Source: Kordiimonas aquimaris (GTDB taxonomy: Bacteria; Pseudomonadota; Alphaproteobacteria; Sphingomonadales; Kordiimonadaceae). From it: 64,000 nt of DNA. The first letter of the stretch is position 1, and every line of letters starts with the position of its first letter. This document shows, piece by piece, positions 20,201-28,374 of the stretch. The notes beneath the pieces were generated by a model that was given only the letters and a program-made list of their open reading frames with translations, was not told the origin of the DNA and ran no database searches. The position numbers and the translations under genes were made by a program. The DNA is taken from assembly GCF_025574485.1 (NCBI RefSeq), contig NZ_JAOBPO010000006.1, forward strand, positions 116,951 to 180,950, written 5' to 3'.

Positions 20201-20509
20201 GAAGAGTTAACTAAAGCTCATGAAGACGGTTTAATAGAATTACACAAAGCCTTTTCCCGAACCGGTGGAGAGCGCGTATATGTACAGGACTTGGTTCGAA
20301 AAAATGGTAGTAAAATATGGCAACTTATAGAGCAGGGCGCCATCATTTATGTTTGCGGTGATGGTGCAAATATGGAGCCTGATGTAAAATCAGCGCTCAC
20401 ACGTATTTGTGCTGAAGAAAAAGACATTAGTATTGAGCAGGCAGACCTGTGGATGACTGATTTTGCAAAGCAGGGGCGCTATGTGCTTGATGTTTGGGCA
20501 GGCACGTAG
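17297..20509 (+). CDS. Self-sufficient cytochrome P450/NADPH reductase fusion (CYP102, P450 BM3-like)
   Basis: A 1070-residue fusion. Residues 1-460 form the P450: oxygen-activating helix AGHETTSG, ExxR in EALRLWP, and heme-ligand Cys410 in FGNGKRACIG. A flavodoxin domain follows (LYGSNLGTAEGF), then the FAD/NADPH reductase with RYYSISSSPKG, GPGTGVAPFRGF and the C-terminal YVLDVWAG typical of BM3. Such enzymes hydroxylate medium- to long-chain fatty acids using NADPH without partner proteins. GGAGG is seven bases before the ATG. No BM3R1-type repressor is next to it. Confidence 0.96.
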   Translation: MSSKNRLHPIPKPDGNPVIGNVLSVDPDAPLQALMEITRDLGPIFWLDMMGAPMVVVSGPELVKELCDESRFGKVVRGPLKRIRAVGGDGLFTGNSDDPNWSKAHNILMPTFSQKAMEDYLPMMADIADQLLLKWERMNADDEIDVVRDMTGLTLDTVGLCGFDYRFNSFYREDFHPFIGALNRTLETCMVQRGLPFEKVMLRKRLEEMGDDVSFMNKLVDDIVLERRHGGDSAQKDLLNFMLAGVDKVTGESLSDENIRYQINTFLIAGHETTSGLLSFTFYYLLKNPDVLAKAYAEVDEVLGNTVDAPVTIAQIGKLDYVRAVLLEALRLWPTAPVFSLSPHEDEVIGGAFKLKKNTFINVLIPMLHRDKAIWGENAEEFNPDNFSREAEAARPEYAYKPFGNGKRACIGRQFALQEAILVVGKILQRFKIFDHKNYQLKVKETLSLKPDGFAMKVKPRANLVRGTGLTTENDTKNNVEEVRRPKHGTPLCILYGSNLGTAEGFAREIAHDGDVNGFETTLAPLDDFAGKLPTEGAVIIVSASYNGTAPDNATQFVEWLEAADKNITEGVTYAVFGCGSRDWASTFQTIPRLIDDRMEKFGAKRLMPRGEADAREGLDEQFHEWIEDLMPAVGDALSLDIDFSKTVDAQPLYKVEITESVTANPVAYQAGAMPMKILSNSELQNHTGVNPSARSTRHIEIELPEGITYQTGDHLCVVPVNDPTVISRALTRFGFDEDAYIRVEVSGGRRSPFPPGSTFSVKRLAEVCGELQAVASRKDVQILASHTRCPKTKTALSEMAAASDGEVDAYRAEVFLKRKSILDLLEEFPACELPFAIFLEMVPWISPRYYSISSSPKGKANRCSITVGVVEGPAYSGAGTYKGVCSNYLRDVKEGDIIQAVVKEPSADFRLPDDCLRPIIMIGPGTGVAPFRGFVQERRALKDSGASMGDAMLFFGCRNPDQDFLYKEELTKAHEDGLIELHKAFSRTGGERVYVQDLVRKNGSKIWQLIEQGAIIYVCGDGANMEPDVKSALTRICAEEKDISIEQADLWMTDFAKQGRYVLDVWAGT

Positions 20510-20533
20510 CTGAAAATTAAAAAGGTATTAAGT

Positions 20534-21061
20534 TCAGCAATCCAGACTACCAATAGCAAGCATAACGCGCAGTACTTCTGATTTGGGCAGCCTTATTTCT
20601 TTGCTGGGGTTAAATTGCTGCAAAATTAATGTGTCATTACGCCATGCAACGAACTGCTTGATAAAACCTTTATGTTCCTTGGTTTCAACCAAGACAAACC
20701 GGCCTTTTGCTACAGCTCGAGAGGGGTGGACGTAAATAAGGTCTCCATTCTTGTACTTCGGCGTCATTGAAGCGCCGCTTACATAAACAGCAAAAGCGTC
20801 ATTTACGCCTTGCAAATCTGCAGGCCGAAACGTCCAATCAATCGGGTTTTCTTCCACTATCACGTTTCCCTCACTGCCTCCTTGTGCACGTCCTCTAACA
20901 GGTAAAGATTTTCGGGTACTAAAAGGCAGGTCTTGTGTACTAGAGATGGGCCTTTTCTTAGTGTGTCGATATGAGCCTTGGGCGCCAACACAGTCGAAGA
21001 GTACAGGCTCAATCAGTATGTTGGCATTATCCTTTTCGCGTGTGTATTTATTTTTATTCAT
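20534..21061 (-). CDS. S24 (LexA/UmuD-type) self-cleaving protein without a visible DNA-binding domain
   Basis: About 175 residues. The C-terminal 100 residues form an S24 peptidase: catalytic serine in VSGASMTPKYKNGDLIYV and catalytic lysine in the VLVETKEHKGF region, ending IGSLD as in phage repressors. The N-terminal 70 residues are basic and show no helix-turn-helix. Candidate self-cleavage points are in DCVGAQG or RAQGGSEG. The start at 21061 follows GGGAA and lies downstream of a TATAAT box; earlier in-frame ATGs overlap the promoter. A perfect alphaproteobacterial SOS box covers the leader, so LexA/RecA control is likely. It may be a UmuD-like or anti-repressor protein. Confidence 0.78.
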   Translation of the reverse strand: MNKNKYTREKDNANILIEPVLFDCVGAQGSYRHTKKRPISSTQDLPFSTRKSLPVRGRAQGGSEGNVIVEENPIDWTFRPADLQGVNDAFAVYVSGASMTPKYKNGDLIYVHPSRAVAKGRFVLVETKEHKGFIKQFVAWRNDTLILQQFNPSKEIRLPKSEVLRVMLAIGSLDC

Positions 21062-21066
21062 AATAT

Positions 21067-21081
21067 GTTCCCTATTTGTTC
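21067..21081 (-). promoter_or_regulatory. SOS box (LexA operator), GTTC-N7-GTTC
   Basis: GTTC at 21067-21070 and 21078-21081 with exactly seven bases between, the alphaproteobacterial LexA consensus. It lies between the -10 box and the start codon of the S24 gene and overlaps its ribosome site, so bound LexA would block transcription initiation. Confidence 0.82.
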
Positions 21082-21083
21082 TC

Positions 21084-21111
21084 ATTATACACAACCATGC
21101 AGCGAATTGAA
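21084..21111 (-). promoter_or_regulatory. Sigma-70-type promoter of the S24 gene
   Basis: On the minus strand TTCAAT (21111-21106) and a consensus TATAAT (21089-21084) are 16 bases apart. The SOS box starts two bases downstream of the -10, as in directly LexA-repressed genes. Confidence 0.6.
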
Positions 21112-21203
21112 CTTAAAAAACACACTCGCCGATATTTTATGAGAATTAGCTGTTCAGTAGTTAAAGTTGGTATCAATCATAGTAATTCGGCCTGTGCTGC
21201 CAT

Positions 21204-21219
21204 TGGCACGCGCTTTGCT
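21204..21219 (+). promoter_or_regulatory. Sigma-54 promoter upstream of flgK
   Basis: TGGCAC-N5-TTGCT matches the sigma-54 consensus (-24 GG and -12 GC twelve bases apart) without error. It points to flgK, giving an untranslated leader of about 200 bases. Hook-stage flagellar genes in alphaproteobacteria such as Caulobacter use sigma-54 with the activator FlbD. Confidence 0.8.
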
Positions 21220-21434
21220 TAGTATTACTCACGTAATGCTAGCTAAGGCGTAAGTTTAAGTGACGAATGATATGATAATTTTATGTAAGCTGTTGAAATA
21301 TTTAGAGATAACGCATTTGTTTACACTGCGTGATTTCTGCTGTTTTCACGAGAGAGTAGGTAAAAGTATTCCATCATTCCTGTTTTTAGAGGCAAAAGAT
21401 TCCATGACAGTTGCTGGTAACAGGGAGATCATTC

Positions 21435-23552
21435 ATGTCTCTTAATGGCATTATTTCAACATCTCTGTCGGGCTTGTTTACTAATCAGGAGGCAATCCGT
21501 GTAACGTCAAACAATGTAGCTAATGTTAACACTGAAAACTATGCGCGTGTGCGTGTAAATACCGAAGCCGCTGTTATTCAAGGCACTTCTTCGGGAGTAA
21601 GCATTGCTTCGATTGAGCGTGTTGTTGACCAGTTTCTGGAAACGGCTTTACGTACGTCTATCTCGAATACTGAAGAATTCTCTGTTCAGCGGGAGTTTCA
21701 TGATCGGTTTCAGGGAATTTTGGGCGATCCTGCCTCTGATAGCTCTCTTTCAGCCCGTGTAGATCAATTTTTTAATTCAATTGCTGACCTTACCCTTAAC
21801 CCAGCTGATGTTTTGCGCAGACAACAAAGCCTTAATGAATTGCAAAGTTTGCTTGATCAAGTAAGCGAGCTACAGGTTCAAATTCAAAATTTACGTTCGG
21901 AAGCTAGTCAACAAATTGATCAGACTGTTGATTCAATCAATGCGGAGCTTCAGCGAATAAACGGCCTTAACCCTTTGCTCGTGCGCCAATCAGAAGAATC
22001 CGGCGGGCTGGAGGGGCAGCTAGCCGACTCTTTGTCAGCCGTTTCGGAACTTATTGATGTTCGGGTCAACCGAGGTTCTACAGGTTCCGTTACCTTGACC
22101 ACACAGTCCGGATATCCGCTTGTTGACAGTTCGCTATCTCAACTGAGCTATAATGCGCCTGGTGTGGTAAACTCCGACACTGTGTTTCCTCCGGTTACTA
22201 TTAACCGTGTTGATGATCAAACTCTGTCAGCTGTTTCTTCACCTGTTGAACTTTCTTCGCATATTAGGTCGGGGCGCCTTGCAGGGTTACTTGATCTGCG
22301 TGACAAGCAACTTGTTGATCTGTCTTTAACAGTGGGTGAGTTTGCGGCTCAGTTAGCTGATCAGTTAAATGCCAATCAGAATGCATTTGTTTCTGTGCCA
22401 CCTCCCAACACACTGACTGGTGAACCAACATTGGTTGACGGTGCTCATGCTACAAACTTTACTGGTGTCGTAACCTTTGCCGTTGTGAATGATCAAAACG
22501 TAACACAGTCATCTGTTCAGGTTGATTTCGATAGCACGCCGCCTGCAGATTTTGATGCGTTGGTTTCTCAAGTGAACACTGCGCTTGGAACAGATGGCAC
22601 TCTTGCTCTCAATAATGGGGTTTTTAGTTTTAGCGCGTCAGACTCTTCGCACGGTGTTGTTATTCACGATGATGAAAACACAGCAAGTCAAAGAGCAGGG
22701 CGAGGTTTTAGTCACTTTTTTGGGCTGAATAATTTAATTGAGGCGGATGACCCTGGTATCTATGAAACCGGAATAACTGGTACCGAAGCGCACAACATTA
22801 CAGCTGGTCAAAGTATTACGTTGCAAGTTGTTGGGGCAGATGGCTCTGAAGTTGATACAGTAAGCGTCACTATTTCAGGTGCCCCGAATGTTACGTATAA
22901 TGATTTGATCAGCAATGATCTTGGTAATGTGGCAGGATTGGGCGCATATGTGAGCTTTAGCCTCGATGCAAACGGTGAGCTTTCTTATACGGGTCAGGCA
23001 GGTTTCGAAAATGTTTCCCTGCGAGTAATCTCAGACTCTACACAAATTGCCAGTACTGGACTGAGTTTTACACGCGCGTTTGGGATTGGTGACACTTTTC
23101 GTGCAGATGCGGCAAAGAATGTACGTGTTAGAGACGCTGTATCTGAAGATCCATCGCGGCTTGCACTTAGTGTTTTTGATCCAAGCGCCACACCTCCGAA
23201 CGCGGCTTTAACAAGCGGTGATCAGCGCGGCGCTCTTGCGCTCCAAAACCTGGAAACATCCCTGGTTGCATTTAATGAAGCAGGCGAACTTCGTGGTGGC
23301 AACGTTACATTGACGCAGTATGTCGGCCGGTTGCTTGGAAATGCAGGTCTTATGGCCCAGCGTGCAGAAAATTTTCAGGAAGATAATCTTGCCTTGCAGC
23401 AAGAGGTTGCTCAGCGCAATTCCGATGTTTCAGGGGTTAATCTGGATGAGGAGCTTTCCAATCTCGTTATATTCCAGAATGCGTACAACGCTGCCGCTAG
23501 AATTTTATCAAGTGTCCAAGAGCTTTATGACTCGCTCTTGGCAGCCGTTTAA
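21435..23552 (+). CDS. flgK: Flagellar hook-associated protein FlgK (HAP1)
   Basis: About 705 residues from the ATG at 21435, seven bases after GGGAG. The N terminus has the rod/hook motif SLNGIISTSLSGLFTNQEAIRVTSNNVANVNTENYAR (split here only for description), and the C terminus has the matching helix with NLDEELSNLVIFQNAYNAAARI. The middle is a long variable domain. FlgK joins the hook to the filament and is exported by the flagellar type III system. It is followed by flgL after 11 bases, whose ribosome site overlaps the flgK stop. A sigma-54 promoter lies upstream. Confidence 0.95.
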   Translation: MSLNGIISTSLSGLFTNQEAIRVTSNNVANVNTENYARVRVNTEAAVIQGTSSGVSIASIERVVDQFLETALRTSISNTEEFSVQREFHDRFQGILGDPASDSSLSARVDQFFNSIADLTLNPADVLRRQQSLNELQSLLDQVSELQVQIQNLRSEASQQIDQTVDSINAELQRINGLNPLLVRQSEESGGLEGQLADSLSAVSELIDVRVNRGSTGSVTLTTQSGYPLVDSSLSQLSYNAPGVVNSDTVFPPVTINRVDDQTLSAVSSPVELSSHIRSGRLAGLLDLRDKQLVDLSLTVGEFAAQLADQLNANQNAFVSVPPPNTLTGEPTLVDGAHATNFTGVVTFAVVNDQNVTQSSVQVDFDSTPPADFDALVSQVNTALGTDGTLALNNGVFSFSASDSSHGVVIHDDENTASQRAGRGFSHFFGLNNLIEADDPGIYETGITGTEAHNITAGQSITLQVVGADGSEVDTVSVTISGAPNVTYNDLISNDLGNVAGLGAYVSFSLDANGELSYTGQAGFENVSLRVISDSTQIASTGLSFTRAFGIGDTFRADAAKNVRVRDAVSEDPSRLALSVFDPSATPPNAALTSGDQRGALALQNLETSLVAFNEAGELRGGNVTLTQYVGRLLGNAGLMAQRAENFQEDNLALQQEVAQRNSDVSGVNLDEELSNLVIFQNAYNAAARILSSVQELYDSLLAAV

Positions 23553-23563
23553 GGAGGCGTGTT

Positions 23564-24493
23564 ATGGTTGGTCGGGTATCCAGTTTTGGACAGCAACAGC
23601 TTCTAATTCGCAATATATTTCAAAACCAACAAGCACTTTTTGAAGACCAACGGCAAGTGTCTACCGGTAAGCGTGTTGATGACTTTAAAGGTCTTGCGGG
23701 TGATACGGGGACAATCCTTGGGTCTCGTTCCTTCAAGTCACGGATTGAAACGTACCAACAAACTATTGATACGATCCGCGGCAAGCTGAATGCCAATGAT
23801 GTGCAGTTAGGTGGTATTGTAACAGCAGCGGAAGAGCTGAAAGAAAACATCCAGACCGTACTGGCAAATGGTAATGCGCAAGGGTTTGGTGAATTGTTAG
23901 AGCAAACCTTTCGGTTTAGTGTAAACTCGTTAAATACTAATATTGACGGTACATATCTCTTTTCTGGTGCTGAGACAGGTACAGTGCCTGTTAATGTTTC
24001 AACTCTTGCGGAATTGGATACAACAGAAGCGGCTGGCTCAACGGCTGATGCATTTGATAATGCGTCAATTGCTTTTGAAGCTAGAATTGCTGACGGCGTA
24101 AACCTTGAGTTTGGTTTACTTGCGAGTGATGTTGCTACAAGCTTTTTTGATGAGATACTCGCCTTACATAGGCAAGACATAGCAACACCATTTCAAGGTG
24201 AGATTGACCCAAGCCAGTTCAGTTTTTTGCAAAACGCTTTACAAAGTCTGGATTCCACTATCGAAGAGTTGCGGCTTGACCAGGTTTCAAATGGGTTATC
24301 ATTTGAGCGCCTCGAGGTTGTTGACGAGCAACACGCAGACTCTGTTGTATTTCTGGAAACGTTTATTGCAGACCAGGAAGACGTTAATATTGCGGAGGCT
24401 GTGACGCGCTTGAACAATGATCAGGTTGCGCTAGAGGCATCTTTCCAGGCGATCAGTTCTTTAAATCAACTGACGCTTTTACGTTTCCTCTAA
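23564..24493 (+). CDS. flgL: Flagellar hook-associated protein FlgL (HAP3)
   Basis: A 309-residue flagellin-like protein. The N-terminal helix contains QQALFEDQRQVSTGKRV, and the C-terminal helix contains LNNDQVALEASFQAISSLNQLTLLRFL, both typical of FlgL. It forms the second junction layer between hook and filament. AAGGAGG at 23551-23557 is a perfect ribosome site that overlaps the flgK stop codon, so the two are translated together. Confidence 0.93.
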   Translation: MVGRVSSFGQQQLLIRNIFQNQQALFEDQRQVSTGKRVDDFKGLAGDTGTILGSRSFKSRIETYQQTIDTIRGKLNANDVQLGGIVTAAEELKENIQTVLANGNAQGFGELLEQTFRFSVNSLNTNIDGTYLFSGAETGTVPVNVSTLAELDTTEAAGSTADAFDNASIAFEARIADGVNLEFGLLASDVATSFFDEILALHRQDIATPFQGEIDPSQFSFLQNALQSLDSTIEELRLDQVSNGLSFERLEVVDEQHADSVVFLETFIADQEDVNIAEAVTRLNNDQVALEASFQAISSLNQLTLLRFL

Positions 24494-24598
24494 GTTTGGT
24501 TTTCCCTGTATACGCACAAAACTCATTGCTTTTGCTTCTGGCGAGACTACATTGGCGTTTCTGTTTTGCAGAAGGTCTAACTGGTCTAGGGAACACAC

Positions 24599-25096
24599 GT
24601 GTCCATCTCAGCCGATGAATTTAAAAAAGGCATGCGCCGCCTAGCGGGTGCGGTCAACATTGTTACCACAACGGATGGTTCTGTTAAGGCAGGTCTGACA
24701 GCTACTGCGGTGACTTCATTGTCAGCAGAGCCACCGCGTATTCTAGTGTGTGTGAACCGGGCAGGGGTGACATATGAAACTATTATACGTGGGCGTACGC
24801 TTGGTGTGAGCATACTGTCTATGCAGCACAAAGAATTAGCAATGCAATTTGCCGGTATGACGAACCTGTCTGAAACAGATCGTTTTGAAAAAGGTGCCTG
24901 GATGACTGATGTGACAGGTGCGCCCTTACTGAAAAACGCTTTAGCGTCATTTGACTGCGATGTAGAAGACACAATGAATGTTGGAAGCCACTGTATTGTC
25001 ATTGGCAACATTCGCGCGGTACATACTTCAGGTGATGCTGAGGCTAGCCCGCTTTGTTATGCAGATGGGACATGGACGACATTAAGTCCGCTATAA
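24599..25096 (+). CDS. Flavin reductase-like FMN-binding protein
   Basis: About 165 residues of the FMN-binding split-barrel flavin reductase family (HpaC/RutF-like), with FKKGMRRLAGAVNIVTT, GLTATAVTSLSAEPPRILVCVN and GSHCIVIGNI. Such proteins supply reduced flavin to a monooxygenase partner. No flavin monooxygenase is adjacent, so the partner is unknown. The start is a GTG with TAGGGA upstream. It follows flgL by 105 bp on the same strand but is functionally unrelated. Confidence 0.88.
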   Translation: MSISADEFKKGMRRLAGAVNIVTTTDGSVKAGLTATAVTSLSAEPPRILVCVNRAGVTYETIIRGRTLGVSILSMQHKELAMQFAGMTNLSETDRFEKGAWMTDVTGAPLLKNALASFDCDVEDTMNVGSHCIVIGNIRAVHTSGDAEASPLCYADGTWTTLSPL

Positions 25097-25379
25097 ACCG
25101 TGTATAAATTACGATTACAATTTTCTGCCTAATTTAATTGAATAAAATAAAGCCATGACGAATCGCAATATGTTGACTCTGTGAATCAACTCGATTCGAT
25201 ATGTTGTGTTTCTGGTGCTTTTTTGTACAACTTTAATGGAGTCCTAAAAAGCCTGATTTTGCTAAGGTATTGATTCTCTGTCCTGAATCTGTATTGTTTA
25301 AGTTGTATTAAGTATTTTGGTGGTAATTTATAGCCAAAAGTCGAATTTTGACTTGGTTATTGATTCACGGAGAGGTCGA

Positions 25380-26498
25380 TTGGTCAGTAAAGAGCTTCAG
25401 GAATTGTTGCTTTTGGCCCGTGATAAGTCCACGGATGCACGTTCGCGTCTTGTAGAGAATATTACCGATCTATTTTTAACAGATGAAGGCCGCTTGAGTG
25501 AGCATGAGCGCGCACTGATGTCGGACATCTTAGGCAAGTTGGTCTCTCAAGTTGAAGCTGATATTAAGAAAGAGCTTTCGCATGCTCTTGCGTCTGGCGG
25601 GATTGATTTACCGGAAATTGCGAAGCAGTTAGCATCGGATAGTGTGGAAATAGCGCGTCCATTGCTTGAGCGCAGTAACCTGCTAAAGGATAAAGACCTT
25701 ATCGAGATTATCCGTATGCGTACGGATGAACACCGTATAGCAATAACCATGCGTGAACAGGTTTCTGAGCCAGTGAGTAACGCGCTTGTGGAATTTGGTA
25801 ATGAAGATGTTGTCGAGGCGCTTCTCAATAATCATGATGCACAACTAAATAAGCGAGCGATGGAATATCTGGTTGCTGAATCGCGCCGTGTTGATCGTTT
25901 TCAGGAACCATTGCTACGCCGTTCTGATTTGCCTGGTGATTTAGCATATCGGATGTACTGGTGGGTTTCTGCCGCTTTACGTAAAAAAATTCTGGCGGAC
26001 TTTGAAGTTGATCCCGTGATTTTTGAGCATGCTATAAAACGTGCCGCTGGTGTAGCTATGATCGATCAGAATGATGAACAAGGTACCTACATTAAAGCAC
26101 AGCGTCTTGTTAGGCGTATGTCTGAGAATGGTGAGCTTTCAGTGCAATTTCTTTTGAACGCACTACGACAACAGCGTATTGCTGTTTTTGTTGCTGGCAT
26201 GGGAGAACTTGGCGGTATCAATTTTAAGACAGCTTGGCGCATATTTTCAGACAAAGGCGGCGAAAGCTTTGCCATTCTTGCGAAAGCTGTTGGCGTTGAT
26301 CGAAACCAGTTCACTAATATATTTCTGCTTGTTGTTCAGGCGCGCGAAGGTGGAACAGCCATGGCACCTGGTGTGATTAAGGGTATCTTGGAACTGTTTG
26401 ATGCAACGTCCGAGGAAAATGCGCGTGGAGCACTGCAGGTTTGGCAGCGAGACAGCGCGTATCAGCAAGCTATTGAGGAGCTGGATAAAGTTGGGTGA
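25380..26498 (+). CDS. DUF2336 family protein
   Basis: About 372 residues resembling DUF2336, an alphaproteobacterial family of helical repeat proteins: it begins LLLLARDKSTDARSRLVENITDLFL and continues with repeated helical segments (EHERALMSDILGKLV, NHDAQLNKRAMEYLV, LRRSDLPGDLAYRMYWW). Function is unknown; members often neighbour signalling genes. I prefer the TTG at 25380, which follows GGAGAGG and begins near the conserved region; an upstream TTG at 25317 adds 21 unlike residues. It lies 86 bp before a histidine kinase. Confidence 0.8.
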   Translation: MVSKELQELLLLARDKSTDARSRLVENITDLFLTDEGRLSEHERALMSDILGKLVSQVEADIKKELSHALASGGIDLPEIAKQLASDSVEIARPLLERSNLLKDKDLIEIIRMRTDEHRIAITMREQVSEPVSNALVEFGNEDVVEALLNNHDAQLNKRAMEYLVAESRRVDRFQEPLLRRSDLPGDLAYRMYWWVSAALRKKILADFEVDPVIFEHAIKRAAGVAMIDQNDEQGTYIKAQRLVRRMSENGELSVQFLLNALRQQRIAVFVAGMGELGGINFKTAWRIFSDKGGESFAILAKAVGVDRNQFTNIFLLVVQAREGGTAMAPGVIKGILELFDATSEENARGALQVWQRDSAYQQAIEELDKVG

Positions 26499-26584
26499 TT
26501 GCCAATTGGTAATTGATTACAGGGGACAGCGAATACTGGAAGCAATGTAAATTGGGTAGTTGTTTCCGCTGAGGGAGGTCGAAA

Positions 26585-28288
26585 ATGGTGAAAAGATCAC
26601 GGGAAAACCTTAAGGTTGTTGATCTTTCGGGACGCAGAGTAAAAGCAAGTGGTGAAAGCGAATCTTTCAACACGACTTTTGCACGTGAAGGGCAATATCC
26701 ATTGCCCGCTAACGAACAAATATTAGGTATTTTAGCCAATATTTTAGTTGATGAAACACTGCCTTTTTATGCTGCTGCATTAGATGGGACAGTGATTCAC
26801 ATAAATGAATATTACAGTAAAGTTGATGCTTCGCTCGGTGATACCGCTTTATCTCCGGGCGCAGCAGACTGCGTCGGTAAATATCAAGTACCATCACTCA
26901 AACCTGTGATAGCTGATGTGCTTGCTAGCGATACTACGGTTCGCGCAGAAGAAATAGTTAATATTAATGGACGAGAACGGGTTTTTCTTGGGCGGCACAT
27001 GCCTGTACGCAACGAGCGTAAAGAGGTGGTTGCCGTTGCAGGAACGTATGAAGACGTTACTGCGCAAATCCGTGGCATAGAAGCGGCTAATAAAACGCAA
27101 GCTCAATTTCAAGACTTTGCAAGGGCTAGTTCCGATTGGTTTTTTGAATGCGATGCGGATCTTCGTATTCGATCTTTGTCCGAACGGTTTACCGCAATTG
27201 TAGGCCAGCCTGCATCACTGTTTATTGGCTCGAAATTTGAACAATTTGGTCGTTTTGAAGAAAACCTCGACGGAAAGTTTGAGTCTCGGCATGCATTCAA
27301 TGCAAGAAAACCGTTCAGGGAACAACTATTTGTTGTTGAGGACCCTTCCGGTACAGAATTAAAGTTTCATCTTTCTGGTGTGCCTGTTTTTAAACGCCAT
27401 GATGGTTCATTTGAGGGGTACCGCGGCGTTGGAATGGATGTGACTGCCAGATACACTCAAGCAGATGAGCGTCGCGCTGTTCATAATAATCTTGAATCAC
27501 TTTTGGCCGAGCTAACACGTAAAAATATTGCGCTTGATGTTGCTACAGAACAGGCAACTACTGCTTTGCGGGCAAAAAATGAATTTCTTGCCGCCATGAG
27601 CCATGAACTAAGAACGCCTCTAAATGCAATTATTGGCTTTGCCGAAGCATTTCAGCAGCAAACGTTCGGTCAGCTTGATGACGCATATATTGAGTATGCT
27701 AGTGATATTGGAAGTTCTGGTCATCATTTGCTGGGTTTGATTAATGACATCCTTGATGTTGCAGTTATTGAAAGTGGCGGGCTTTCATTACAGTTCGACG
27801 AAGTGTCATTAGAGCCATTGATTAAAAAAGCAGTTAATATGAATTTAGAAGCTGCTCGTATCAAAGGTTTGAAAACAGACTCTTTGTTTCTAAAAAGTGA
27901 TGTAAGTGTACTTGTAGACGACCGTCGTGCTACGCAAATTCTTGTTAATTTGCTTTCAAATGCAGTTAAATTTACGCCTGAAGGCGGTGAAATTGGCTTG
28001 GAAATCAGCCAGTTAACTGACAAGAATATCAGCCTGACTGTTTGGGACAAAGGTGTTGGTATTTCTGCAGAACATCAGGCAAAGGTATTTGAAAAGTTTC
28101 ATCAAGTTACCACGCACATATACTCACGGCAGCAAGAAGGCACAGGTTTAGGGCTACATATCTCTCGCGAGCTTGCGAGAAAGATGAATGGCGATCTGAC
28201 ACTTCACAGTGTTGTTGGTGAAGGTAGTCGTTTCACCTTTACGATGCCGCTGGCAACCGGCGAACATAGTAATGATGATTTTATCTAG
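26585..28288 (+). CDS. Soluble PAS-domain sensor histidine kinase
   Basis: A 567-residue kinase with no membrane segment. Two PAS-like domains cover roughly residues 50-160 and 170-285, each ending in a PAC-like GTYEDVTAQ or GVGMDVTARY. The phospho-accepting His340 is in AAMSHELRTPLNAIIGF. The ATPase domain has NLLSNAVKFTPEGG, DKGVGIS and GTGLGLHI. It would autophosphorylate in response to an intracellular signal. No response regulator is nearby. GGGAGG lies seven bases before the ATG. Co-orientation with the DUF2336 gene suggests a shared signalling role. Confidence 0.93.
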   Translation: MVKRSRENLKVVDLSGRRVKASGESESFNTTFAREGQYPLPANEQILGILANILVDETLPFYAAALDGTVIHINEYYSKVDASLGDTALSPGAADCVGKYQVPSLKPVIADVLASDTTVRAEEIVNINGRERVFLGRHMPVRNERKEVVAVAGTYEDVTAQIRGIEAANKTQAQFQDFARASSDWFFECDADLRIRSLSERFTAIVGQPASLFIGSKFEQFGRFEENLDGKFESRHAFNARKPFREQLFVVEDPSGTELKFHLSGVPVFKRHDGSFEGYRGVGMDVTARYTQADERRAVHNNLESLLAELTRKNIALDVATEQATTALRAKNEFLAAMSHELRTPLNAIIGFAEAFQQQTFGQLDDAYIEYASDIGSSGHHLLGLINDILDVAVIESGGLSLQFDEVSLEPLIKKAVNMNLEAARIKGLKTDSLFLKSDVSVLVDDRRATQILVNLLSNAVKFTPEGGEIGLEISQLTDKNISLTVWDKGVGISAEHQAKVFEKFHQVTTHIYSRQQEGTGLGLHISRELARKMNGDLTLHSVVGEGSRFTFTMPLATGEHSNDDFI

Positions 28289-28374
28289 ATAAATCCCGAA
28301 AAGGGACGGGCGATAGGTCTCTGCGTTTCGGCGTGGAGGCCTATTGATTTACATGTCATAGCTGCGGTGGTGCA

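Larger units (their letters stand above)
21062..21434. other. Divergent regulatory region between the S24 gene and flgK
   Basis: This 373-base region has no convincing gene. It holds an SOS box and promoter facing the S24 gene on the left, and a sigma-54 promoter facing flgK about 215 bases before its start. The stretch 21220-21420 is AT-rich leader; a short open frame inside it shows no ribosome site or family signature. Confidence 0.7.

Noticed and set aside
21260..21445. A 61-residue open frame upstream of flgK
   Set aside because: It has no ribosome site and no family signature, runs into the flgK start and lies in the leader following the sigma-54 promoter.
25301..25316. A CtrA-like TTAA...TTAA pair before the DUF2336 gene
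   Set aside because: The spacing is six, not the seven bases of the CtrA consensus, and no other CtrA-like sites were found near it.
28313..28344. Hairpin after the histidine kinase gene
   Set aside because: The outer nine-base arms pair with one G-U, but the loop is long and no T-run follows, so I do not call it a terminator.
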